The translations under genes were made by a program, and so were the position numbers. The notes under the pieces were generated by a model, which saw only the letters and a program-made list of their open reading frames with translations, was not told the origin of the DNA and did no database searches. 64,000 bases of DNA, taken from positions 22,654,309 to 22,718,308 of the forward strand of contig CM057228.1 of the NCBI GenBank assembly GCA_029891385.1, given 5' to 3'. The DNA comes from Erythroxylum novogranatense (Eukaryota > Streptophyta > Magnoliopsida > Malpighiales > Erythroxylaceae). Of the stretch, positions 24,706-36,586 are shown in pieces. How positions within the stretch are numbered: position 1 is the stretch's first letter; the number at the start of each line of letters is the position of its first letter.

Positions 24706-26154
24706 GTGGTGGGAGAGGAAATAGTAACCAAGAGGACCAACCAAACAACAACAACAACAATCCACCAACAGAAATTCCACAAGAAAACTGGTTTTGGTAC
24801 AAAAATGAAGATATTTCTTACAAGGGCTTGGAGCTATGGCAACAGCAACAGCAACTAGAGTTTCTACGAAATCCACATCAAGATCTCTATGCATCAGCTG
24901 CTGGTTTAGGAGTAGGGCCTGGGAGGAGCTCAATCAACGTCTCTGATGAATCGTCGTCGAGATCAGCCTTCATGATGATGAGGTCAAGTGGTGGTGGTTT
25001 GAGTTGCCAAGATTGTGGCAACCAAGCTAAGAAAGATTGCGAACACATGAGATGTAGAACTTGTTGTAAGAGCCGAGGATTCGACTGCCAAACCCATGTG
25101 AAAAGCACTTGGGTTCCTGCTGCAAAGCGCCGAGAAAGGCAACAACAACTAGCTACTTTGCAGCAGCAGCAACAACAACAGCAGCTTCGCGGAGAGAATC
25201 CCAAAAGACACAGAGAAAATCCCAGTTCGTCTCTTGCGTGCACTCGTTTGCCAACCAATACGTCAGGTAAAGACATATCTTGTTCAAATTCTTTTTCTCT
25301 CTCTCTTTCTCTTCTCCACCACAAAACAAAGCAACTCAGAGTTCCAAAGATTTAAGTATTTTGAAGAATATTGAGGGCACATCCTCAGAGAATCTAAAGA
25401 CAGAGATAGAGATTGATTGATAAACCATACTCGATTGCGTGTAATGAAACCGACCTCCATAGTAAATCCCATCGGCTTTTGCTTTTTATTCCTTTTACAA
25501 ATACTGTTGTTTAGTATTCCTGACGAGCGTGGATTGACAGGAAAAACAAAATTTCCTCTTGGTGTGCGTCTGTTTCGTTGGGTGTGTTGATATCCGTGTA
25601 CAAGAGCGCGGATTCTGTCTTTCCTTTCTTTCTTTGTGCCATTTCTTTCATAAAATAATTTAACAAAGCCCCGATTCTAATCAAAGTTTAACACTAGTTT
25701 AACAATGACAAGTTGACGTTAATGTATCTTCCTGAAACTTTATTGTTTAGGGTTAGAGCTGGGGAATTTTCCACCGGAAATAAGCTCTCAAGCGCTGTTC
25801 CGATGCGTGAGAGTGAGTAGTATCGATGAAAACGACGACCAGTTGGCGTATCGAGCTGCAGTGAACATTGGAGGCCATGTGTTCAAGGGAGTTCTCTACG
25901 ATCAAGGCCCTGAAAACACGTACATGACCGGTGGAGAAACCTCCTCTAGTGGTGGTGGTGGTGGATCACTAAAAGCACTCAATCTAAGCACCGCACGAAC
26001 AGCCACTGCAACCACCGCAATCTCCGCAACAAATGGTGGTGGTGTAACAGTTGCAGCTTCGTCGAATGCAATGTTTGTAGACCCTTCAACGATGTATCCA
26101 GCTCCACTCAACGCTTTCATGGCTGGTACGCAATTCTTCCCAAGTCCAAGATGA
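24684..26154 (+). CDS. SRS: SHI/STY-family (SRS) zinc-finger transcription factor
   Basis: Two exons, 24684-25266 and 25751-26154, joined across a 484-bp GT-AG intron (25267-25750), give a 328-residue protein. From the N-terminus: an Asn/Gln-rich segment (residues about 18-55), then the RING-like zinc finger at about 108-138 with the pattern C-x2-C-x7-C-x-H-x2-C-x2-C-x7-C-x2-H. A basic KRRERQQQ stretch and a polyglutamine run follow. Exon 2 holds the family's second conserved block, the IGGH domain ([29 protein letters not shown]), a Gly/Ser/Ala-rich linker, and the conserved end [15 protein letters not shown]. Known members (Arabidopsis SHI, STY1, LRP1) are nuclear activators that bind promoters of auxin-synthesis genes such as YUCCA4 and control gynoecium, leaf and root development. 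The start lies in good context (G at -3, G at +4). Both conserved blocks are intact and the splice junction restores the family sequence, so the gene looks functional. The exact orthologue is not decided. Confidence 0.95.
25267..25750 (+). other. Intron of the SRS gene
   Basis: The donor is CAG|GTAAAG at 25267. The acceptor is a T-rich tract ending TTTAG at 25750. It interrupts a codon after its first base and lies between the zinc-finger and IGGH blocks, the usual position in SRS genes. It contains a CT-rich stretch near 25290-25320. Confidence 0.9.
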
Positions 26155-29100
26155 AATGAAACACAAATACCACGTTCTTGGCTCTATCTCTCTCTTTGAA
26201 ATCGTCTTTTTCGGTATAAATTGGCAAATATTTGATAATGGCAATGATTGATAATTGTAGTCGGGAAGTACATTTGACACTTCCTTTGGAAGTAGGAGTC
26301 ACGAAAGAGGAGTGAAAAAAAAAAAAAAAAGAAAATCGAAGAAAGCTGGAAGTTTGGAGAGGAAATGCGGGACATATAGTTGTTTTTGTTGAAAATTTAA
26401 ATGCCAAGTTCAATTATTTTCCTCCATTTTCTTCATCTTTCGTCAAAACTTGAAATCTTCTTTCATAATATATACGAGATGGGCAAGCATGAGTGTATTG
26501 TTAGAATATACGCAAGTATGTGGCGGTTTCAGGGTTTTGTTGGTTTGGTTGTATATATTATTTGAGGAGAGACGTTTATCTCTTCTATGTTTGAATCTGC
26601 ATATTACGCTTGCTTTGGGCATTGAGAGCCTACTTTTTCCCTGTTTACCCGTAAGTTTGCCGGTTTAAAATGGGAAGAAAATTGTTCTTATTTAGTTGGA
26701 CAATCTTCTTTTCTCATGACGCGGTATGGGCAGTGTCCAGCCATGCATGATATAGCATTCAAGTTCAAAAGGTGAAAGAAAATGCACACACAAGCACATA
26801 TACACTCTTCCTCCTTTTCCTGACCATGTTCTTACCCATTTTCCTCTTAAGCTCCTTAATTAGAATAGGCATGCGTTGATATGACACGGACCATGAAATG
26901 GGAAACATTTTCGTCTACTGCTCTCTTTCAATGCTCCCCGCAAGAAGTTCTTAATATGCTTTGGATTTTGGAAGAGATGCCCTTGCTTGCGAGCATATGG
27001 TTGCGCAGACATGAATGATTAGAAAGACTGTTTCTCTGAATACCCATTAAAACTGCAAGATTGAGAACCTTTCCCTTTATAAACTTTCTGACATTTTGCA
27101 TGTTCTCTTAATGCATAGTAGTGTTTTACAAGTTTGATATTTCTCTTTTCCCAATAAAAAGATACTGTATCTTCAAAATGGCAGCCTCTTTGTTTCCTAG
27201 AGCATTGTTGTTGAAACATGTAGAGCATTTGTTTGATTAATGCAAGACACATGACGGAGTCTTACTCGCTGCCTTTTATGTTCTATTTTCATTGGAACTT
27301 GAAAAGAAAAAGGAGAGAGGAATTTTAGCCGTCTCAGAGTAAATGTTTTACATCTGAGATGGGGTTCCATTTTTATTTTTAGTTTCTTGATCAACAAGTC
27401 AACTCTTGGTTTGGGAGAGAATTACAGGATGATGACATAAGTGGTAACTGAAAAACAAATTCATTTTGAGCTTACAAAAGTCAGCCTCTTACCTAATAAT
27501 CCAGTGTGGTTCTCTTCTCTATGCGTTTTTAGAGTACGTGATCACGTTTCATGTACACATTGCAAACAAACAGCGGCACATCAAGAATAATTAATTTACT
27601 TTATAGTGTCAAGCTAAAATGCCTTCCCATATGCTAGAAAAAGTTAGAAAACGGGAAAAAAAATATTTTAAGTTCAAATTCTTTGGTCATTGTTGATGTT
27701 GATTTGTATCATTATGTTATGTGGAAAACATAATCAAACAAAGAAAAAGTGAAAGCCTGGGCAATCGAATGATAGGTTCTTCATTCTTGTACCAAGAAAA
27801 AGATTAAGTGTATAAATATTAAATACTGATCAAGATGGATTGTATTTGCTCACTTTTTGTCTTACAGGGAACTAATTCTTAGAACTGCACCTTTATGTCA
27901 TTAACTCTCACTGAAAATTTTAGTTATTTTTCTTTTGGAGATTGAGGTGCCTCACTAAATGTTTGGCTGAGCACTCGACCTAGAAAGGAGCTTAACGGTT
28001 TTCAATTTTATGTTTTGTATTATGTGAAAGCTACAAAACATTACTTATCTCTTGTCCAAATGTTTGGAAGCACATAGATTTCTTGAAAGATGAGTTTAAG
28101 AAGTGTGGTTTATGTTTTAATATGTTATGTCTTAAAAACGTTTTTGATTTTGAGAGGAAGAAATCGTCACTACACTTACAAAGGTTATGGCAAAACTTTG
28201 AACTTTCCTGTTCAGAAACAAAATTTTTACATGATGTGCGCGCGTGAGACTCTTATCTTAATTTCTTTTGATGAAGAAAAAGATTCGGCTGTTGGGCATT
28301 ATTGGAGAAGATTGCATTATGTTCTATATTCCTAATGAATTGCTTGGAACCAACAATAGTTTGGCTATTGAAAATTAGTGTGTCCATTGTAAGTAATTAG
28401 ATTTTAATTGTTTGCTATTTGTTCTTCATGTTATTCTTGTTGCGATTTTTTTTCAATGGCAATAAAAGATTGTCTGCTTTCAGAAACTTGCGTGTGCTCT
28501 ATGAAGAAGATTGCTTATTTCTATGATTTTTTTTTTTGGGCTCATCTCTTATGCTTTATATGTCTGAAGAGCTATACCTCTAAGATGAAGTTTCAAGGGT
28601 TGCACTTAGAAAGAAATTAGTAAATTCACCCATGCCCTTGTTTAGTGTAAGCATAATGATCTAATGCATGAGAATCATATGGGGATGGTCAAAGAAAATC
28701 AAGGCAAAAGGGGTAAGGGATAAGAAATGATGTCCAAGTGACTGAAGTAATAGAATTAGTGTGATGTATAGAAAGCTGGATATCTATCTTGTGAGGTTGG
28801 AATCTCAGTGACGGATGCCAGATTCAATCCAATATTTAGCTTCTAAATAACCATTTACGTGAAGTTTTTGCATGTTAGGTCAAAAAATAGCATTTCACAC
28901 ATCTGCTAGTTTCTTTTTGGTTCTTTATTATAGTGTTTGTCTTCTTCATATGTTGAGCTCTTATATTTATGCTCTTGTATGAACGTGTTTATGAAACCTA
29001 AACTATCGGCTTTTGACCTTCATCTATAGGGTAAGGATAATACCGAGTTCATTGACGCGTGCTGTTTCTTGGGAAACCTAAAACTTACTGAATTTGTTAC

Positions 29101-29740
29101 ATAACAAAAAATTAAAACAAGACTAGAATTATTATTTAATTCAATTCAACAATCAACTCCAACTACAATAATAACATAAATGATTTTCATCCAAACTTCC
29201 GCAGAGATTCTACATTTTCTGAGGAAAAAGCTATTTTCTGATCATTTCAATCATTTCTCCGGTCATTGAAGATGTCCTCAAAATTGTTTATGAAAACTCT
29301 CTCACTTTATAAGGAGATATAAAGTGAATTAGACGTCATAGAAAGATCACAGATTCCAACTCTTTATCATAGTCAAAATCTGTATCAAAGACGTATCAGT
29401 TGTTTGTACTAGAGATCAACTCCGTACCTGATGCCGTAAAAGCTCTTAGCAAGAACATAAAAGACTGTCTCCCTGCCTAAGAAATTTCGCTTTCTGGGAT
29501 TCCCATATTTCAGAACTCAGAAGCCACACTGCTTTCCCTTAACGAACCAATCCTGCCAGAAAATCTCGACAATGGAGGTAAAAGAGTTTTGAAATGCTCG
29601 GTTGGCTCTAGTCCACGGACTGATCCATTCGCAGTTCGTTCTAAAATCTATAAGCATGCAAACCACTCACTTTGATCTGGAATAATTACGACCCAAGTAA
29701 AAGGCAAGGAAATCCAACCTAGCGGTACATACCTACATAC
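26155..29740. other. Intergenic DNA downstream of SRS
   Basis: The first few hundred bases are presumably the SRS 3' UTR; the polyadenylation site is not certain. An A17 run lies at about 26316. Beyond that I see only short frames without domains (for example 28090-28335, 28408-28620) and no mobile-element signature. Confidence 0.55.
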
Positions 29741-29751
29741 ATTTACATAGA

Positions 29752-29868
29752 CATATGTATACTACATACATACACATACACATATACATATGTATACTAC
29801 ATACATACACATACACATATACATATGTATACTACATACATATACATACACATATATATGTATGCCAA
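29752..29868 (+). repeat. Minisatellite, three 35-bp units
   Basis: Copies start at 29752, 29787 and 29822, each beginning CATATGTATACTACATACAT. The first two are identical and the third has small changes. The unit is itself made of ACAT/ATAC words, so it grew from a microsatellite. A partial tail follows to 29868. Confidence 0.95.
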
Positions 29869-29869
29869 G

Positions 29870-32778
29870 GGAACTGTGTCTGTCCATTTCATTTGCTGTA
29901 AAATCCCACTTTCGGGTCAGCTACTCAATATAGTGTTAACCGTGAACTTAAGAACAAAGGAGGGAGAAACAGCTTTGAATTGGGACGACTGGCGAGTGTT
30001 AAATATCCTTTGTCTCTTTATTACTTGGAAGTATCATGAAAAAGACGAGTTATCCTCTATATACGTACACAGTTCCCAGAAAGAAAGAGAACAGTGCGTT
30101 TTTATGAGCTGCAAGTAATGATAGGCTTAGCAAAGAAATTTCCAATCGAGTCATGGCATAGCCAAAGGTGAAACAAAAGAATATTAGGGTTGTTGGCAAG
30201 TACCAGTGGGGAGTGGCAGCTAGGGTGACGAAGGCTGTTTATAGGAATTCACACAGCACTACCATAATGTTTGGTTTGTTTTTGTGGTCATAATTGATGT
30301 GGACCCAGCAAGCATTCCGGTTAGTAAGGTCTCTGATTGCTCAGCTGCAACAAAATGATGTATGCTTTTGCTCTTCTAAACTGGCCCTTAATGTATGCTC
30401 TATTTTCAGGCTAGCTTGACCAGTTAACCCATTTCTTTAAATGAATTATGGGACGATGGTTTACACTCGGCTTAGGAAATCCACAAGGTGAAAAGGGATA
30501 TCAATTTAGCTTGTGGGAAAGCAAAAGACAACTATTTCCGTACAGTCTAAAGACAAGCATAGACATTCATTGAAGACCAAAGGGGGAACAGGGTTACTTT
30601 AGTAACAACTTATGTTCATGTTTCGAGAATTGTTAACCTGTATGAGCAGGAAGGGCTACAGGTTAATGTAGTACTAAAGATAATGACTTTTTGGCATATA
30701 TTATCAGGGATAATGGAGCGAAGTCAGTTCTGAATTGTCTCTTCGGTGTATTAAGCCTAATTTCTTTCGGCTGTGATAAAAGCTACCTTGTCTAGTCTTC
30801 TTTCGCCCTTTTTGTGTCTGCGAGAATCCAATAAAGAATTGTATGTGTAAGGAAGAAACATGTCCAACGACGAGAACACAACTATGCACACAATACAAAA
30901 GTTTTGTTTGACTTGTGCGCAACATCTCCGAGCTTATCTCGTTGACGCTTGTCAATAACGTTGTGAGTAATAATTAGATTCAGAGTCAGGGAATTAACCT
31001 AGAGAGTTGGAATCTAGCAAGTGTATTTGGCACATGATTTTAAGCTCGATCTGGTTTCCATGATCATGTACAGCGAAGGATCACTGGTCAGCTGTCCTTC
31101 CACGACACAATTTTCTCAAACTTGTTGCACCTTTTCTATCACTGAACTATACAACTTACGCCCCTGAGTGTTAGGGTTATGGGATTGGGTTCCTAAATTG
31201 AGGATTCAATAACTTTGTGTCAATTCAAGCAGACGTGATTTTCGTTGAAGTCCATTATTATTTAGGTAGCGATTATAAGTCTTTCCATCAACAAATATGT
31301 AGCTCATCATCACTTTTGGTGTCATTTCCATGTCCACTAAGAATAACTTGTGGAACAGACACAATGACTGTTTATGGAATTTGAAAGCTCAAAGCCGTAT
31401 TTGTTGCAAAGATGGTATTATATATTCATCTGAGGAGGCTCAGTCACGCAATTCATTGGACCTTCTATTTTCTGGATCAGTCAATGGACAATTAAACTCT
31501 TATTGCCCTTTTTATGCTAGTTGAAATTGTAATATTCCGCCAACTGTGAGGATTAAATATCAAATAAAAAAGTTATATGCAAAAGTGCATTTCGGCAAAA
31601 TGTGAACGAACGATAAGAAGAGGTGAGTGATGCATGACCTATGCAAGTCCACGAGCGTTTAAAGTAGGAGAAAATCAAGAAAAACAGGATGTTACAGGAG
31701 CGCATTTGACCTTAAATCTGGTTCTGTTCTAGGTTTTGGAAATGACAGACATTTTCAATGTCCAATGATGTTGTCTGCACAGGAATGTCAGATTCCACTA
31801 TGACCTAATCTAATGTCTAAAACCGAAAATTGGGAGGATGATGAGGGGGGGCCAGGTGCCCTATACTCAGGTCCATGTTGGGCTTTCAATTTCTCCAACA
31901 CTGCTGCAATTTAACCCTCGTATCTTACTGCGCCCACTCATGACTCAGCCTTGTTGGACGCATATTATAATTCACCGACCATTTTCTATATCGAAAAACC
32001 TGGAGTCATTATATGTTAAGTTATTCATAGTTAAGGAGATGTTGGCTCTTTCATACACACACATATGCTTATAATGAGTAGTTTGTTAATCACATCAATG
32101 TCTAGATTCTTTATTGATTTAATTTAGTTTTACAGGGACAAATTTCAAACAATTGTTTCTTACTCTATATTTTCATATCGATAAGGTATGATTCATGAGA
32201 ATAAATGTTTACAGGTAGAATAGACACAAGTTGTAGGTTTTGTTTAAATTTAACTTTTCACATCTAATAATTATTTTTGATTGTCTATTATTAAAAAAAA
32301 TGCTTGGTAAGTACTTTTACAGAAGCATAATTGGAATACTAAAACAACAGAACCTGCATATAATCCCCTAGATCAACAGCTTCCTTGCCAATTACTTCAA
32401 GTAAAATTATATTTTCTATTGAAATAGTCCTACTTCAGCTGTTCACCCCAATTAATTGTCAATAACTTGACACATTAATATCCTTGGACTGATTGGGATT
32501 TTAAAGATGGCAAATGCCAAGCTATACCCTCCTATGATTCTCTCTTGCTATGTTCTTCAAAGTTACAAAGGAAAGGTAATGATCACTGTTGTCTGGAATA
32601 TGGTGTAAAGTAAGTAGTCACCTCAGTTCATGCAATTATGGATGTATATCTATCCAAACAAAGTGCACGCAATAACAATAAATGCAAATTCTTTCTGATT
32701 CCTTACAAGATAGTTTGACGAGGAATCTTATATATTTTCTGTTTAATAACGTTTCTACGTACTGAAATCGACAAGCAT
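29870..32778. other. Intergenic DNA, no gene seen
   Basis: Only short random frames (for example 30704-30955, 31330-31524, 31838-32074). None carries a motif I recognise. The stretch ends at the left terminus of the CACTA element. Confidence 0.55.
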
Positions 32779-33235
32779 CACCATAAAAAAATGTCGTTTA
32801 GCGACGGATATTACCAATGGAAATTTTTTAGATTTTGTCGGTAATATAAATTGGCGACGGAATCAACTGATAGACAAAGACGTTGTAAAAACAACCATAG
32901 GTAAATTTACCGACAGATATTTTATGTAACCGTCGGTGAATATACCGACAGTTAATTGTGGCCGTTGGTAAATTTACCTACGACCTTTTTCTTTTCGTCG
33001 GAATATTTACAGATGGTATTGTTATTTTGTTGGTAACATTACTGACGGTTATAATTACTCATTGGTGAGTATACCGACGGTTCTGCAAATCCTGATGGTA
33101 TAGTTGGCGACGACTGTCAATATTACTAATGATGATTCTTTGTTCCGTCAGTAAATATCATACATTTTACCAACAGTTTGTGGTGTTCCGTCAGTAAATA
33201 TAATAGATATTACTGGTGTATTTGTATTTTCATTG
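32779..33235 (-). repeat. CACTA terminus and subterminal repeats
   Basis: Many copies, in both orientations, of short words such as ACCGACGG, ACCGACAG, CCGTCGGT and GTCGGTAA, spaced 15-40 bp apart. In En/Spm-type elements such repeats bind the small transposase-gene product and guide excision. Confidence 0.85.
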
Positions 33236-33463
33236 ATAAATATTTTTAAATTTTTTAAAAAATTTCCACATTAAATTTTATTTCATGATCTTATGGTTAA
33301 TGCATGATTTCAACAGTTATGAATTATCTGTGTATAATATATTGATTTGTTTAAACAAAAATTTGATTGGTGTTATAAAGTTAAAATTATTTTAATTGAT
33401 AACTAAAACATTAAATTGTACATAATAAGTATTTGTAATTCAAACGAAATGACTACAAATACA

Positions 33464-35110
33464 CTATTGTCCTAGTAATCGCGGATGCTTTAAGATGCTA
33501 CCCCTCCCCTTCAGCTTATTCACCTCATTACGGAGCTGAGTTATGTACTCCATCAATGTCTGCACTATGGTCCAAAGCTCATTGACTTTATTAATTGTCA
33601 ATCGTTTGCTAGATGTTGTTGTACTGGACGTGAAAGATTGTTTGCTGCACTGGACGTGAAGGATTGTGAATAACATGTGTTCGTAAATGAACCTAACCTG
33701 AAGATCCTTCTATGACGATCCTTACCACCTACTGTATCAAGTTATATCTGACTCTCATCAATAGCTTGTTCATGTTGAGACTATTGCTGAATGCTTTCTT
33801 ATATTTGGTCCTATTAGGAGGCAATGTTTATATTAGTAAGTGATAATTATTAAGAATTAATATTAAAACGTAAATTTTACATACATAAAATTCTCAACAT
33901 CAGGTGTTGATGAATGTCACACTGTCATGCTTCTTAATGTGAGTATGCAAAAAGAGTTGACAGGGTGTAGGCCTCATGCCCATAGTCTTTTCCTACATAA
34001 GAATAAATTTTATAAGTAAACTAGATTTTATAAAAATTTCGACAGAGTTTTCACTATTTTTATGATATTTACTACCCGTTGAACAAAAAAAATAACTGAA
34101 TACAGCCATATATGGCATTAGACATTTATATTATTATCATTATCTATAATACATATATTTTCATTCCAAAATTTACACATCAATTTAAATTGAAATATAA
34201 CAAAGTAAAACAATTAGAATATAAGTGAAAAGTTTAGATACTTACAAGTCTCTCTGTATGCTTGCGGTGGGTAATAGATCCTTCCGTATATACAGGAAGA
34301 CTCTTTCCCCCCTCGATCCTCCATATCTATTGGTAGAATTATGCTCTGAAATGGTCATTGCCTCAGATAATGTCCAATATTGCTGCCAACGACTCCATAT
34401 TTGTTCAAAAATATAAAGTATTCGTACACCAGTCTTGTGTATCATATCAACAAAGTCCCGATAACGTGTACATGCTCGTCTATCCCATACTTTATGTATG
34501 AATGCATCAAATTTAGAATCTCAAAAAAATTCTTTCTGAAATAAAAGAAAAAATTCTATAAATTCTTATAATCTAATAGTATTGATCTCATTAATGTATA
34601 CAAATCAATTAAAAAAAGAAAATAATATTCTTTATTATACCTCAAACTCTTGATGGTAAAATTCCTTTGTGACTTGAGAGATATTCTTCTATACATAACC
34701 CTCAAGATCAATTTTCTCCTTAAATTTGGATGACATTTTTCTAGAGCATAGTCCAAACGGAACCAACCTAATATAAAAACAAATAATTTTATACCATTTT
34801 TAAAATTTAAACCTATAACTTAATTATAAACATATAATGTTTCATGTATTTTCATTTACAAATTATTAACAATTGTGATATAAGTTCTTCCATCAAGTCC
34901 CTTAGCTACAGGTTGGCGACTACCTCCTTCATTCGCATCGTTTACCCCTGATATCTCTATCGCTATAAGGGTAGTGGATGATGTAAGGATAGTGAATGGT
35001 GTAGCATCAGGTACAGAAGGTGATGTCTCATCTGTAACTGTAGTAGCTAGAGGGAGAGGAGGTGATTCAGTTGCAGCTGCAGAGTGTGAAGGTTTACCTT
35101 TTCACAGTAA
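33464..35110 (-). pseudogene. Ptta/En-Spm-type second transposon protein, degenerate
   Basis: Open blocks on the minus strand match parts of the plant Ptta/En/Spm family in order. A Ser/Thr/Pro-rich segment with GLDGRTYI lies at about 35110-34880. Exon-like blocks follow at 34756-34556 and 34530-34242; the latter carries the conserved TRYRDFV, W-x2-W-QQYW and NRYGG words. Then a block with RPTPCQLFLHTH lies at about 33990-33900, and a C-terminal coiled-coil segment with ELWTIVQTLMEYITQLR at 33676-33464. Intervening AT-rich stretches look like introns or decay. The protein family accompanies TNP2 in CACTA elements and probably binds the subterminal repeats. No continuous frame remains. Confidence 0.7.
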
Positions 35111-35444
35111 GTACCTCCGAATCGTTGTCTGAACCTGGGTTGCATTATATCATGTTATCTCTTTGGTAGTATATTTCAACTTGATATTTATTTTTGATTG
35201 CATTTTCTAGAAATATAAAAATTTGAATTTAATATTTTACATAATATATTGAAAAAGAAATAAGGCGATTTATTGAATATAATGTTCAAGTACAAACTTT
35301 GAATTAAACAGTTCACACCAATAGTGCACAACTTAATCCCTAACTAGTAGAGAGATTGTTTGACATATTCATACAAATACAACAATAAATTAACTTTAAA
35401 TCTGAGTCCAGTTGATTACATCGATAAACGACAACGATATAATT

Positions 35445-36240
35445 ATTTTTTTGGATTCCAAGTGACATGAGAGTCAGTAAAGGTAAATGAGTTCTCGATG
35501 TCTAGATTTCCAAGAAGGGTCTTTACATGTTCGAAGGCACCAATTAAAACAATGATAGTTGTTCCCTCAGGTGTAGGATTTTTAACACCTTCTTGCAACA
35601 ACGTTTCCGCTACAGCTAAACTTGTAGAGGATACAGTGAATGAGTTGCCAGATTTAGTATGGAAGACAAACTCTCCAGATGAACTGTTAGTACAAAACGG
35701 TTTACCTAAAACACAATCAGTATAGAACTTAGATATTGTCAGATTAGTAAACTGTTAAACGAACCAAAATTGAAGTGAAATGCATACGTAAATGTCCAAA
35801 AGAAGCCTGCGACATTGATGAATTTTCCAAAACAATCGATTTTTTTAATTCTTTTTGAACCGTTGTGACATCGCTCCTATCTCCACGGGCATACATGTCA
35901 TCTTCGAGATTCAAGGAAGCTTAAACTAACATATAGTATATACCATCAAATGTGAATATATACAATAACTTCATAAAAGGAAATGAAATGTACATAATAA
36001 GGAAAGTGACATTATTCAGATGATACTAAACACCTTGAAACAAAAGATCGGCTATGGAAGGCAAAGGATCATTAGTGTATGAAGTGGAGATTTTTCTGCA
36101 TTGTTTATTTCTTCAGTAGGGATAATTTTGCTACATTCCTTCCAACGTAATGAATTAGTACCATCCGGAACTAGTTGCCATGTCGACATTCCTTGATTAG
36201 TAATGTTAAGAGGCATATTTTGCAAATGCTGATTTAAAAT
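35445..36240 (-). pseudogene. Unrecognised exon-like open blocks within the CACTA element
   Basis: Three minus-strand blocks stay open and look protein-like. One lies at about 36235-36060 (contains STWQLVPDGTNSLRW), one at about 35920-35800 (contains DMYARGDRSDVTTVQKELKK), and one at 35724-35445 (about 90 codons, contains VLGKPFCTNSSSGEF and ends in a stop). They are separated by AT-rich intron-like DNA and lie between the TNP2 end and the Ptta remnant on the same strand. I do not recognise the domain. They may be N-terminal exons of the Ptta/TNPD gene or captured host sequence. Confidence 0.4.
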
Positions 36241-36431
36241 AAAATGATGATAAGTTCAAATCTAATCTCGATGATAAGTGAAAATAGTCCAGTTTAACAC
36301 TTATACATCTTCAATGTGCCTAATGATATGATTGAATTTTATAGAAATATAAGAATTTGAATTCAATATTTTATACAATATATTGAAAAGGAAATAATTG
36401 ATTTGATGAATATAACATTCAATTACAAACA

Positions 36432-36586
36432 CAAATTAATCGCCATCACCACTTAACTGTAAATTACAATCATCTTCTTTTTTTGAAGAATAAGAATCAA
36501 ATTCAAACTCCTCTTCAAATCTCTCACCATCGTCATCCTCTCCAAATGAAATTTCAACATATTCATTAGATGGATCGTTCAAAGGT
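36432..36586 (-). pseudogene. TNP2 transposase, C-terminal tail (block 3)
   Basis: This short minus-strand frame is very acidic (EISFGEDDDGERFEEEFEFDS) and ends in TAA near 36432. It continues the frame that enters the gypsy element at 53629: the same AAGGT bases flank both sides, and the reading frame joins cleanly when the insertion is ignored. Confidence 0.75.

Noticed and set aside
24887..25324. 145-codon minus-strand frame opposite the first SRS exon
   Set aside because: A shadow of the real gene: Cys runs come from the complement of CAG/CAA repeats.
28090..28335. 81-codon frame downstream of SRS
   Set aside because: Low-complexity hydrophobic start, no known domain, no supporting features.
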